Source: Calditrichota bacterium (GTDB taxonomy: Bacteria > Zhuqueibacterota > Zhuqueibacteria > Zhuqueibacterales > Geothermadaptataceae). From it: 5,710 nucleotides of DNA. Location of the stretch: the NCBI GenBank assembly GCA_008501545.1, contig QQUM01000218.1, positions 1 through 5,710 on the forward strand, given 5' to 3'. The position numbers and the translations under genes were made by a program. Below the pieces are notes generated by a model. That model was not told the DNA's origin, did not search any database, and worked only from the letters and a program-made list of their open reading frames with translations. How positions within the stretch are numbered: the stretch's first letter is position 1; each line of letters starts with the position of its first letter. Shown here in pieces: positions 1 through 5,710 of this stretch.

Positions 1-1272
1 ACCGACGAGGTCAGCGACACCAAGAATTTGTGCCGGATAAAGTGTAACCGATTTCAGCGCTTCCTCTTGCGGCAATCCGAATGCTACGGCCATCGCTGCG
101 TGGTAGGGCAGGTTGCGTTCGTGGGCAGCGGCGAAAGCTGTCCCGCTACCGGAAATGCAGAATCGAACACCGGCGTTATAGAGTTGTCGTGGTACTGTGA
201 ATGGTGTGTCGTAGGGCTCCCAGCGCTGAGACGGCAGGGCCAGTGTGCCTTTGTAAATGACAGGAATATTATTTTCCTTCAGCAAATCGATGGCAAATCG
301 CACGTCAGCGCCGGTCATGAGAATGATGTCCAGATCTTCGCTCAATGCCCAATCGATGGAAGCTTGAATTTCCTTGATACCGCGTGCTTCCAGTAAAACG
401 GGAATTTCTTTGTTGAGCACAGGCATCATCGCTTCCCAGCGAATGTCAGATTCGTGATAGGTGATTTTCTTGTTGCTCTCCGCTTCTTTGGCTTTGAGAT
501 ATGCGCGAGCATCTGCAAAAGCATTTTTTAAGTGCGTGATCTGCTCATCACGTTTTTTCAGAAATTCTATTTTCTGTTTCTCTGTCGAATTACGACGGAA
601 TGGCGCCATGTTTGGCCAGTTGATATACAGGCCAATGGGCGCGCGCAGCGTTAAATCTTCCCAGGTCCAGCCGTCCATCATCACCATGGCTGAGGTACCG
701 CTGATAAGTCCGCCCATGGGAATGGTGTGCGTGAGTGTAATGCCGTTTGCCCTGGTTACAGGTAGCAATTCACTGTCAGGATTAAGCGCTGATTCAACAC
801 GAACGTTGGGTTTGATGGCGGTGACTTCAGCATAATCTCGGGTAGCGCGAACGGCAGCGATTTCCAACAAACCAACACGGGAATTTGCCGAAATCAGGCC
901 CGGGTAGACATGCTTGCCGCTGATATCGATTTTCTCCGTGCTATCCGGCAGGGTCATAATGGTACCGATTGCGGTAATCTTGCCCTTTTCGAAAAGCAGT
1001 GTCGCATTCACCAGTGTTTCGCCGCTCACTGTGTGCACGGTGCCACCCGTCAGCGCGATGGGATGCTTTTGTTTTTTGCTGGGGATTTCGTCGGAGGCGT
1101 GGGCGGTGGCGAAGAATGCAAAGGTGGCGATTAGTATGCAAAACGCCGACTGTTTTAATTTTGGCATGAATGGGAAGTTTCTGAAATGCAATAATGAAAA
1201 TTTATGGATTTCGTCTAAAAGCATGACGGAATGACGATTTTCTCTATTTGGTTTGTTGAAATGGAATTTCAT
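1..1272 (-). CDS. Exported amidohydrolase-like protein lacking metal ligands (C-terminus off window)
   Basis: 424 codons are open from 1272 to the left edge with no stop, so the protein is 3'-truncated by the window; by family about 50 residues should be missing. After a basic N-terminus, a hydrophobic stretch (residues 43-58) ends in AHA|S, a good signal peptidase I site after residue 59. Residues 72-124 form the usual beta-rich head of COG1228-type amidohydrolases (GGTVHTVSG at 76-84, GKHVYPG at 119-125). The C-terminal signature ALKSVTLYPAQILGVADLVG ends the visible part. The fold signatures are clear but the catalytic residues are not: the expected GxxDAHxH reads GLISANSR (125-132), and the strand 5, 6 and 8 ligand positions appear as Glu295, Thr320 and Ser376. 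I infer a pseudoenzyme or a protein with altered chemistry. It lies directly downstream of, and overlaps, the 1001-residue amidohydrolase gene. In-frame starts at 1272, 1224 and 1167 are possible; 1272 is chosen for its ribosome binding site. Family assignment is firm; substrate and activity are unknown. Confidence 0.85.
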   Translation of the reverse strand, partial: MKFHFNKPNRENRHSVMLLDEIHKFSLLHFRNFPFMPKLKQSAFCILIATFAFFATAHASDEIPSKKQKHPIALTGGTVHTVSGETLVNATLLFEKGKITAIGTIMTLPDSTEKIDISGKHVYPGLISANSRVGLLEIAAVRATRDYAEVTAIKPNVRVESALNPDSELLPVTRANGITLTHTIPMGGLISGTSAMVMMDGWTWEDLTLRAPIGLYINWPNMAPFRRNSTEKQKIEFLKKRDEQITHLKNAFADARAYLKAKEAESNKKITYHESDIRWEAMMPVLNKEIPVLLEARGIKEIQASIDWALSEDLDIILMTGADVRFAIDLLKENNIPVIYKGTLALPSQRWEPYDTPFTVPRQLYNAGVRFCISGSGTAFAAAHERNLPYHAAMAVAFGLPQEEALKSVTLYPAQILGVADLVG

Positions 1273-4200
1273 TTTTTATCTCCCGCTGGCTTGTTCTGAG
1301 TGCTTAGCACTTTTTGGATCAGTCGCTGCCGTTCTTTTGCGACTGCCTGTCGCATTTGCAGGTCGTTGTCGAGATCAAAATATTTTCTGCCTTCGATCCA
1401 GGTTTGCTCACAACGACTGAAGCTGGAAAGCGGGTGGCCGCTCCAGATGACAAAATCACCATCTTTGCCTTTCTCCAGCGAACCGACGCGGTGATCAATG
1501 CGCAGTTGCTTTGCCGGATTCAGCGTGACAAACTTTAGCGCTTCTTCTTCTGGAACACCGCCGTATTTCACTGCTTTCGCAGCTTCCAGATTCATGCGCC
1601 GTGCGAGTTCGCCATCATCAGAATTGAAGGAAACGAGTACGCCAGCATTGTGCATAATCGCACCGTTGTAAGGAATGGCATCGTATACTTCGAACTTGTA
1701 CGCCCACCAGTCGCTGAATGTCGATGCGCCGGCACCGTGCTTTGCCAGTGCGTCGGCGACTTTGTAGCCTTCGAGTACGTGCTGGAATGTGCCGATTTGG
1801 AAATTGAAATATTCAGCTAAACGGGTGAGCATGAGAATTTCATCCTGGCGGTATGAATGGCTGTGAATCAACCGTTTGCCGTTAAGGATTTCCACCAGCG
1901 CCTCCAGTTCAAGATCACGGCGTGGCGGAACAATACCGGATTTATCTTTGCGTTCCCTGTACTTTTGCCACGCAATTTCATAATCCTGCGCTGATTTAAA
2001 GCGGTCGAAAATGATTTGTTCGACACCCATGCGTGTTTGCGGGTAGCGGGTGGTGAACTTTTCTCCCCAGTTGCTTTGTTTGACATTTTCTCCAAGGGCG
2101 AATTTGATCCCGGGAATGGCATCTTTTATTCGCAAACCGTCCGCATCAGCACCCCAGCGCAATTTAATCACCGAGTTCTGTCCGCCAATCGGATTGGCCG
2201 ATCCATGCAGCTGATTGATGACGGTGAGACCACCTGCCAGCTCGCGGTACAAACCAATGTCGCCGGGATTAATCACATCCTGAATACGCACCTCGGCTGT
2301 GACAGCCTGTGTCGTTTCGTTGACGCCCTGGCTGATCGCAGTGTGGCTGTGCGCGTCGATCAATCCCGTAGTGACATGCTTGCCTTTCGCATCGATAATG
2401 AAGACCTTGTTCGTGGCTTTAAGATTTTTGCCAACGTCAGCAATCGTGCCGTTGACGATCAGTAAATCTGCATTCTCCAAAATTCCGTTTTCGCTGCTGG
2501 TCCATATGGTTGCGTCTTGTACTAAAATGACAGGTTCCTGAGGCGGTACTTGCCGGTAGGCATAGGCATCCAGCGGCTGGGAAAGAGCCGGTTTTGTTTC
2601 CGGTGTGCTTGGCTTTTGGGTGTTGTTAGTCGAATCAGCGGCAGCTTTACGATTTGCCTTCCATTTGAAAACGGCGCCATCTGGCAAGATTCCGGATCCC
2701 GCCAGGTAATTGGCCTCGGCCTTGCCTGAAAGTCGCAACAAGCCATCTATCCCAAGGCTGTCCCCCTGAAAAAGCAAAGAAATGCGGCTGAGTTCGAGAG
2801 TGGCTTTGTTTAATTTGATTTTCACACTGTCACTTTTCAATTCGCCGGATAATTTTCCAGCTTTTCCCTGTAGTGTGAGTTCCTTTGTCATCGTCTTGCC
2901 GGGAAGCTGTAAATTGATATCCCAGGTTCCGCTGAGTTCAAATTCCGGTTTCTTTTGGATTTCATAATTTCTGCCGTCAATCCACAGCGATGAAATGACT
3001 TTGTCCTTTTTAAATATATCACCCGTGGATACGATGAGATGGGCCAGTTTTCCTGCGTCGATAGAACCCAGTTGATCATCCATACCCAGCACTGTGGCCG
3101 GTACCATCGTCAGCGCTGCCAGAGCATCACTTTCTGGCAATCCCTTTTCAATTGCTTTGCGAATGTTATTTAGAAAGTCACTTTTTTTCTTTAAATCTAC
3201 AGTTGAGAAGGAAAATGGAATGCCAGCCTCTTTCAGGAAACAGGCGTTGGCCGGTGCATTTTCCCAGTGGTTTAACTGCCGAAGGCTTACATTTATGGCA
3301 TCCTCCATCGAGTCGACGTCTGGTGGTGCAGGAAAATTGACAGGAATGACGAGTGGGACATTGGCTCTTTTTACTGCCACGAGGTGTCGGTATTCTTCGC
3401 CATTTCCGATGAGCCAGGTCTGCAAGCCAAATTCCTGTGCCACTTTCAGAGCGCGTAAGCTGTTCAAATCATTGGTTGACCGAAAGGCGAAAGGCTGTTT
3501 TTTGTTTAAACTCACGGCGAGTGCCTGTAATGCCAGATTTGTTTCCGGTCGACTTTGTGTCGCCGGGTCGATGGCATAAGCGCGCCGGGCTTTATCGTAC
3601 CAATCGGCATCGAGCAGGGATTGCCGGACAAGGGCAATTACACCCATTTGCGAACTGGGGTAGACGGGCATTGAACCCGTTCCCGGTGGTCTTTTAAAGA
3701 GGATATTCTGTGCAACATCTTCTTTGAGTATTTTTTCGTTAGCGGCTCCCTCGGCAAGGCTTGTCAGCACGCTGCGGCCACCAAAGATGCCTGCTTCCGG
3801 TACCAGCACCGCAGCAGTAATTCCTGCCGTGCGCATTTCCTTAAGATCGGATTCCTTCGGTGGTGCCCCATCAAAAGCAGTGTTTTCAGGATGAACATGC
3901 GGATTCCAGTAATCCGGTTTAGCTGCCTTTGTCTCGTCTTTTGCGTTGGGTTTGGTCTGGACTTTTACTGGCAGATAGGATTCAATAAAACCGGGATAGA
4001 TAGTCATGCCGCTGTAGTCCCAAATTCGGGCGTCGGCTGGAATTTTTATATTGGCACCAACATGTGTGATGATGCCATCACGCAAGACGATGATTCCTTT
4101 TTCCAGGATACGCTCCGGGTCCTGGACGATTTTTGCGTTTGTCAACGCATGCACATTTGGTGTGTTGTTGCGAATGGCCTTCTGGGGGTGCGTCTGCCCA

Positions 4201-4274
4201 TTGGCACAAATTGGCGTGAAAAAGACAATCGCCTGAATATAAAGAAGGAGTTGAAAACGAGACAATGCTTTCAT
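1269..4274 (-). CDS. Exported double-module amidohydrolase, 1001 aa
   Basis: Predicted metal-dependent hydrolase of the amidohydrolase superfamily (COG1228, imidazolonepropionase/prolidase-like), acting outside the cytoplasm. A signal peptide spans residues 1-24 (hydrophobic core followed by ICA|N). Module 1 covers about residues 40-445, a beta-rich segment 446-541, a Ser/Thr/Pro/Asn linker about 542-575, and module 2 about 580-965. Module 2 has an intact metal-site pattern: GLIDAHSH with His642 and His644, LIHSHS with His804/His806, QHVLEG with His832 and NSDD with Asp886. Lys704 or Lys724 could be a carbamylated strand-4 lysine, but I cannot choose between them. Module 1 keeps the head domain, YPGFIESY and the closing GSIDAGKLAHLIV, yet its HxH site reads YLP (100-102) and I find no matching later His or Asp, so it looks inactive. 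At about 1000 residues it is twice the usual family length. The ATG has AAGGAA 6 bases upstream. It is first in an operon with the overlapping gene that follows. I could not find a convincing promoter in 4275-4395. Substrate unknown. Confidence 0.9.
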   Translation of the reverse strand: MKALSRFQLLLYIQAIVFFTPICANGQTHPQKAIRNNTPNVHALTNAKIVQDPERILEKGIIVLRDGIITHVGANIKIPADARIWDYSGMTIYPGFIESYLPVKVQTKPNAKDETKAAKPDYWNPHVHPENTAFDGAPPKESDLKEMRTAGITAAVLVPEAGIFGGRSVLTSLAEGAANEKILKEDVAQNILFKRPPGTGSMPVYPSSQMGVIALVRQSLLDADWYDKARRAYAIDPATQSRPETNLALQALAVSLNKKQPFAFRSTNDLNSLRALKVAQEFGLQTWLIGNGEEYRHLVAVKRANVPLVIPVNFPAPPDVDSMEDAINVSLRQLNHWENAPANACFLKEAGIPFSFSTVDLKKKSDFLNNIRKAIEKGLPESDALAALTMVPATVLGMDDQLGSIDAGKLAHLIVSTGDIFKKDKVISSLWIDGRNYEIQKKPEFELSGTWDINLQLPGKTMTKELTLQGKAGKLSGELKSDSVKIKLNKATLELSRISLLFQGDSLGIDGLLRLSGKAEANYLAGSGILPDGAVFKWKANRKAAADSTNNTQKPSTPETKPALSQPLDAYAYRQVPPQEPVILVQDATIWTSSENGILENADLLIVNGTIADVGKNLKATNKVFIIDAKGKHVTTGLIDAHSHTAISQGVNETTQAVTAEVRIQDVINPGDIGLYRELAGGLTVINQLHGSANPIGGQNSVIKLRWGADADGLRIKDAIPGIKFALGENVKQSNWGEKFTTRYPQTRMGVEQIIFDRFKSAQDYEIAWQKYRERKDKSGIVPPRRDLELEALVEILNGKRLIHSHSYRQDEILMLTRLAEYFNFQIGTFQHVLEGYKVADALAKHGAGASTFSDWWAYKFEVYDAIPYNGAIMHNAGVLVSFNSDDGELARRMNLEAAKAVKYGGVPEEEALKFVTLNPAKQLRIDHRVGSLEKGKDGDFVIWSGHPLSSFSRCEQTWIEGRKYFDLDNDLQMRQAVAKERQRLIQKVLSTQNKPAGDKK
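1279..1284 (-). promoter_or_regulatory. Ribosome binding site for the downstream amidohydrolase-like gene
   Basis: On the minus strand GGGAGA lies 6 bases before the ATG at 1272-1270, inside the last codons of the upstream gene. That ATG overlaps the upstream TGA as ATGA, a classic layout for translational coupling. The alternative in-frame ATGs at 1224 and 1167 have no comparable site at a proper distance, so this motif decides the start. Confidence 0.6.
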
Positions 4275-4395
4275 CGTGTTTTCCTTTTTAGCTTGTTAAC
4301 CCGCTTGGCTTGCGACGCATTTTATTTTGGTTTTTAAAATAATGGAAGAGGAAATTGGCCGGAAAAGTGCAAAACCACATCAACGCGCAATGATG

Positions 4396-4424
4396 AAAAA
4401 AAGCCCCGATAAATCGAGGCTTTT
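4396..4424 (-). terminator. Rho-independent terminator of the iron-sulfur carrier gene
   Basis: On the minus strand AGCCTCGAT and ATCGGGGCT pair across a very short loop with one T-G wobble, extended outward by A-T pairs, and are followed directly by a run of T. It lies about 27 bases past the stop codon of the A-type carrier gene and separates it from the amidohydrolase operon downstream on the same strand. Read on the plus strand, the stem contains an A-C mismatch, which supports minus-strand use. Confidence 0.8.
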
Positions 4425-4450
4425 AAAAATATAAATCTAACAAATTACAT

Positions 4451-4768
4451 TTAGCGAGAAGAACCACATGCACATGAGCGCTGTACATTTGGATTATCGA
4501 ATGTGAATCCCGTACCTTGTGGTCCATCGATGTAATCGATTTTTGCACCGGTGAGGTAGTGGGCACTCTTTGCATCGACACGTACATCGATATTGTTCAC
4601 GCTCAATTCGCGATCGTATGCATTGTGTTCTTTATCCAAATTCAGGAAAAAATTCAGGCCGGAACAACCGCCACCCATCACACCAACGCGTAATTTCAAA
4701 TCGGTGTCATTTTCCTGGTGGAGAATTTTTGAGATTTCTTGTGCGGCAACATCTGTTATTGTCAGCAT
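4451..4768 (-). CDS. A-type iron-sulfur cluster carrier (IscA/ErpA/SufA/HesB family)
   Basis: Small cytoplasmic protein (105 aa, normal for the family) that by family knowledge receives iron-sulfur clusters from a scaffold and passes them to apo-enzymes. The three family cysteines are present: Cys35 in GGGCSG, and Cys99 and Cys101 in SCACGSS, with the usual spacing of about 63 residues. The motifs YLTGAKIDYIDG, GTGFTFDNPN and the C-terminal CxCG are typical. Two details are uncommon: the last motif is CAC rather than CGC, and the chain ends SSR rather than the usual SSF plus one or more residues. No isc or suf genes adjoin it, so it appears to be a monocistronic carrier with its own promoter and terminator. 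ATG at 4768 is preceded by AAGGAAAG at 4 bases. I cannot say which paralogue (IscA, ErpA or SufA) it is, so no symbol is given. Confidence 0.93.
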   Translation of the reverse strand: MLTITDVAAQEISKILHQENDTDLKLRVGVMGGGCSGLNFFLNLDKEHNAYDRELSVNNIDVRVDAKSAHYLTGAKIDYIDGPQGTGFTFDNPNVQRSCACGSSR

Positions 4769-4808
4769 GCGTCTTTCCTTTTTTTTATGTTCATTGAAAA
4801 TTGCAGCG

Positions 4809-4837
4809 ATTTTAATAATTTTTCACTCTATTTGCAA
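4809..4837 (-). promoter_or_regulatory. Sigma70-type promoter of the iron-sulfur carrier gene
   Basis: On the minus strand TTGCAA (4837-4832) and TAAAAT (4814-4809) are separated by exactly 17 bases, matching the consensus at 4 of 6 and 5 of 6 positions. The predicted start of transcription, near 4802, gives a leader of about 34 bases before the ATG at 4768. An imperfectly nested inverted repeat (GCAAG 4834-4838, CTTGC 4845-4849) overlaps the -35 element and could bind a regulator. I see no good match to the IscR sites I know. Confidence 0.6.
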
Positions 4838-4888
4838 GCATTACCTTGCTCATGCAAAACAAATCCTGTTGCGAATCTATTTCACAGC

Positions 4889-4905
4889 CAATCCAGGCTG
4901 GATTG
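4889..4905. repeat. Perfect inverted repeat CAATCCA-GGC-TGGATTG
   Basis: The 7-bp arms match perfectly around a 3-base centre. There is no T-run on either side, so a terminator is unlikely. Its place between two divergent genes suits an operator, but no regulator gene is in the window to pair it with, and a chance repeat is possible. Confidence 0.5.
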
Positions 4906-5003
4906 AACATGCCGTTGTTCTTGCGTTTCATTTGGAATTTAGCTAAGATACGTCCGTTAATATGCAATGGAGAGGCATTCTTGTACGACCAGGTGAAAGG
5001 AAA

Positions 5004-5049
5004 CAGGCCACAAGGGCCTGGGCTACGAATGGGTATTGGGGCCTTGTGG
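5004..5049. repeat. Two overlapping inverted repeats upstream of the acylase gene
   Basis: Repeat A pairs CAGGCC (5004-5009) with GGCCTG (5015-5020). Repeat B pairs CCACAAGG (5008-5015) with CCTTGTGG (5042-5049). They share bases 5008-5009 and 5015, so in RNA they could not form fully together. In DNA the arms of repeat B lie 34 bp apart, about three helical turns, and the right arm touches the -10 candidate, which would also suit a protein-binding site. Confidence 0.5.
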
Positions 5050-5055
5050 GATAAT
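5047..5055 (+). promoter_or_regulatory. Candidate extended -10 promoter of the acylase gene
   Basis: TGGGATAAT fits the extended -10 pattern TGnTATAAT with one mismatch in the hexamer. No recognisable -35 box lies 16-18 bases upstream. If real, transcription would start near 5062 and leave a leader of about 16 bases carrying the ribosome binding site. The weaker TTGCGT/TAAGAT pair at 4921-4949 is the alternative. Confidence 0.3.
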
Positions 5056-5067
5056 GGTGCGTTATTT

Positions 5068-5074
5068 GGGAGGA
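5068..5074 (+). promoter_or_regulatory. Ribosome binding site of the acylase gene
   Basis: GGGAGGA ends 3 bases before the ATG at 5078. It is a strong but close-set Shine-Dalgarno motif, and it excludes the in-frame ATG at 5054, which lies upstream of it. It fixes a start with no signal peptide. Confidence 0.65.
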
Positions 5075-5077
5075 TAT

Positions 5078-5710
5078 ATGAAATCAGATGTACAAATTTG
5101 GCGTGATAAAAATGGCGTGCCGCATATCGAGGCGCGAAATACGGTCGATATGTTTTGGGGACAGGGTTACGTGCATGCGCTCGATCGGGGTCTGCAAATG
5201 CTGCTGATGCGCATACTTGGGCAGGGTCGAGCCTGTGAACTCCTTGATGCCAGTGACGAAACATTACAAATCGATAAATTTTTTCGCAAAATGAATTGGC
5301 GCGATGGTTCAGAAGCTTTTTTCGACCAACTGGATGAGCAAAGCACATCCTGCCTGCAAGCTTATTGCGATGGGATCAATGCCGGTTTTGCCAAACGCGT
5401 ACCCTGGGAATTCAAATTGCTGGGGTACCGTCCGGAAGCCTGGCAAGGGGATGACAGCATGCTCATATCGCGAATGATCGGTTATTTGACGCTGGTGCAA
5501 TCGCAAGCTGAAGTTGAACGCTTTTTCCTGGAAATGGTGCAAGCGGATGTACCGCAGGATAATTTGCAGGAGCTCTTTCCGGGTATTCTCGGTGGACTTG
5601 ACATCGATTTAATCAAGAAAATAAAATTGGCTGAGCGCATTGTTCCGGTTGATAAATTGTGGAATATTGCAATTCCACGCATGATGGCTTCCAATAATTG
5701 GGTGCTTTCC
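5078..5710 (+). CDS. Penicillin-acylase-family N-terminal nucleophile hydrolase, apparently leaderless (C-terminus off window)
   Basis: 211 codons are visible before the right edge. They cover the alpha chain and first seven residues of the beta chain of an Ntn-hydrolase that cleaves amide bonds (penicillin G, acyl-homoserine lactone or other acyl-amide substrates in characterised relatives). Family marks include WRDKNGVPHIEA near the start, GQGYVHALDR (28-37), a QMLLMR helix, GQGRACELL, AYCDGINAGF, LLGYRPEAW and finally MASNNWVLS. Ser205 of ASNNW is the predicted nucleophile, exposed as the beta-chain N-terminus by autoproteolysis between Ala204 and Ser205. Characterised Gram-negative members usually carry a signal peptide, but here the first family motif begins within 10 residues of the ATG, so the protein is probably cytoplasmic. 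Upstream the frame is open back only to about 4997 and encodes no signal peptide. The beta-chain residues that complete the active site lie outside the window. Substrate cannot be predicted. Confidence 0.9.
   Translation, partial: MKSDVQIWRDKNGVPHIEARNTVDMFWGQGYVHALDRGLQMLLMRILGQGRACELLDASDETLQIDKFFRKMNWRDGSEAFFDQLDEQSTSCLQAYCDGINAGFAKRVPWEFKLLGYRPEAWQGDDSMLISRMIGYLTLVQSQAEVERFFLEMVQADVPQDNLQELFPGILGGLDIDLIKKIKLAERIVPVDKLWNIAIPRMMASNNWVLS

Larger units (their letters stand above)
4769..5077. other. Divergent intergenic region
   Basis: 309 bases lie between the start codons of two divergently transcribed genes. I see no convincing protein-coding sequence or RNA gene. It holds the carrier-gene promoter on the left, a perfect 7-bp dyad at 4889-4905, a weak plus-strand promoter candidate (TTGCGT 4921-4926, 17 bases, TAAGAT 4944-4949; 3 of 6 and 4 of 6 matches), two overlapping inverted repeats at 5004-5049, and an extended -10 candidate at 5047-5055. 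Confidence 0.7.

Noticed and set aside
28..396. 122-codon plus-strand open frame
   Set aside because: It is antisense to the amidohydrolase-like coding sequence, whose translated minus frame shows clear family motifs.
877..1272. Pseudogene or frameshift in the downstream amidohydrolase-like gene
   Set aside because: The loss of metal ligands suggested decay, but the frame is open for all 424 codons, with a signal peptide and intact fold signatures, so I treat it as an intact coding sequence.
3094..3579. 161-codon plus-strand open frame
   Set aside because: It is antisense to module 1 of the 1001-residue protein and shows no family resemblance.
4275..4395. Promoter for the amidohydrolase operon
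   Set aside because: Several A/T-rich hexamers resemble a -10 box (for example TATTTT and CATTAT on the minus strand), but none pairs with a good -35 at 16-18 bases, so I did not list one.
4593..4946. 117-codon plus-strand open frame beginning inside the carrier gene
   Set aside because: It is antisense to the A-type carrier and runs through its promoter; no motif or ribosome binding site supports it.
4812..5348. 178-codon minus-strand open frame across the divergent intergenic region and acylase start
   Set aside because: It is antisense to the well-supported acylase gene, has no recognisable motifs, and its composition (many His, Arg, Pro) is typical of a reverse-frame shadow.

Overview
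The window comes from a Gram-negative-type bacterium of moderate GC content (roughly half G+C by eye). It has clear Shine-Dalgarno sites, Sec signal peptides on two proteins, and compact gene spacing. The sequence does not fix the phylum. From memory, large double amidohydrolases like the one here occur in Bacteroidota, Acidobacteriota, Gemmatimonadota and some Proteobacteria, so I leave the taxonomy open.

Layout: (1) Positions 1-4274, minus strand: a two-gene operon. The first gene (4274-1269) encodes a 1001-residue exported protein made of two amidohydrolase modules joined by a beta-rich segment and a Ser/Thr/Pro-rich linker. Its stop codon overlaps the start of the second gene (ATGA, with a good ribosome binding site), which encodes another exported amidohydrolase-like protein cut by the left edge. 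(2) Positions 4396-4768, minus strand: a single gene for an A-type iron-sulfur carrier (IscA/ErpA/SufA/HesB family) with its own sigma70-like promoter and a rho-independent terminator. (3) Positions 4769-5077: a 309-base divergent intergenic region with several inverted repeats and candidate promoters. (4) Positions 5078-5710, plus strand: the start of a penicillin-acylase-family gene, cut by the right edge just after the predicted nucleophilic Ser of the beta chain.

The main point of interest is the amidohydrolase operon. Of its three amidohydrolase modules, only the C-terminal module of the 1001-residue protein keeps the HxH pair and the later His and Asp metal ligands. The N-terminal module and the separate downstream protein keep the recognisable fold signatures but have lost the ligands at every site I could align. 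This looks like one active enzyme domain packaged and co-translated with two pseudoenzyme modules, all predicted to lie in the cell envelope. The substrate is unknown; cyclic amides, peptides or dipeptides are possible by family, but nothing here decides it. The iron-sulfur carrier and the acylase are divergently transcribed and I see no functional link between them and the amidohydrolase operon.
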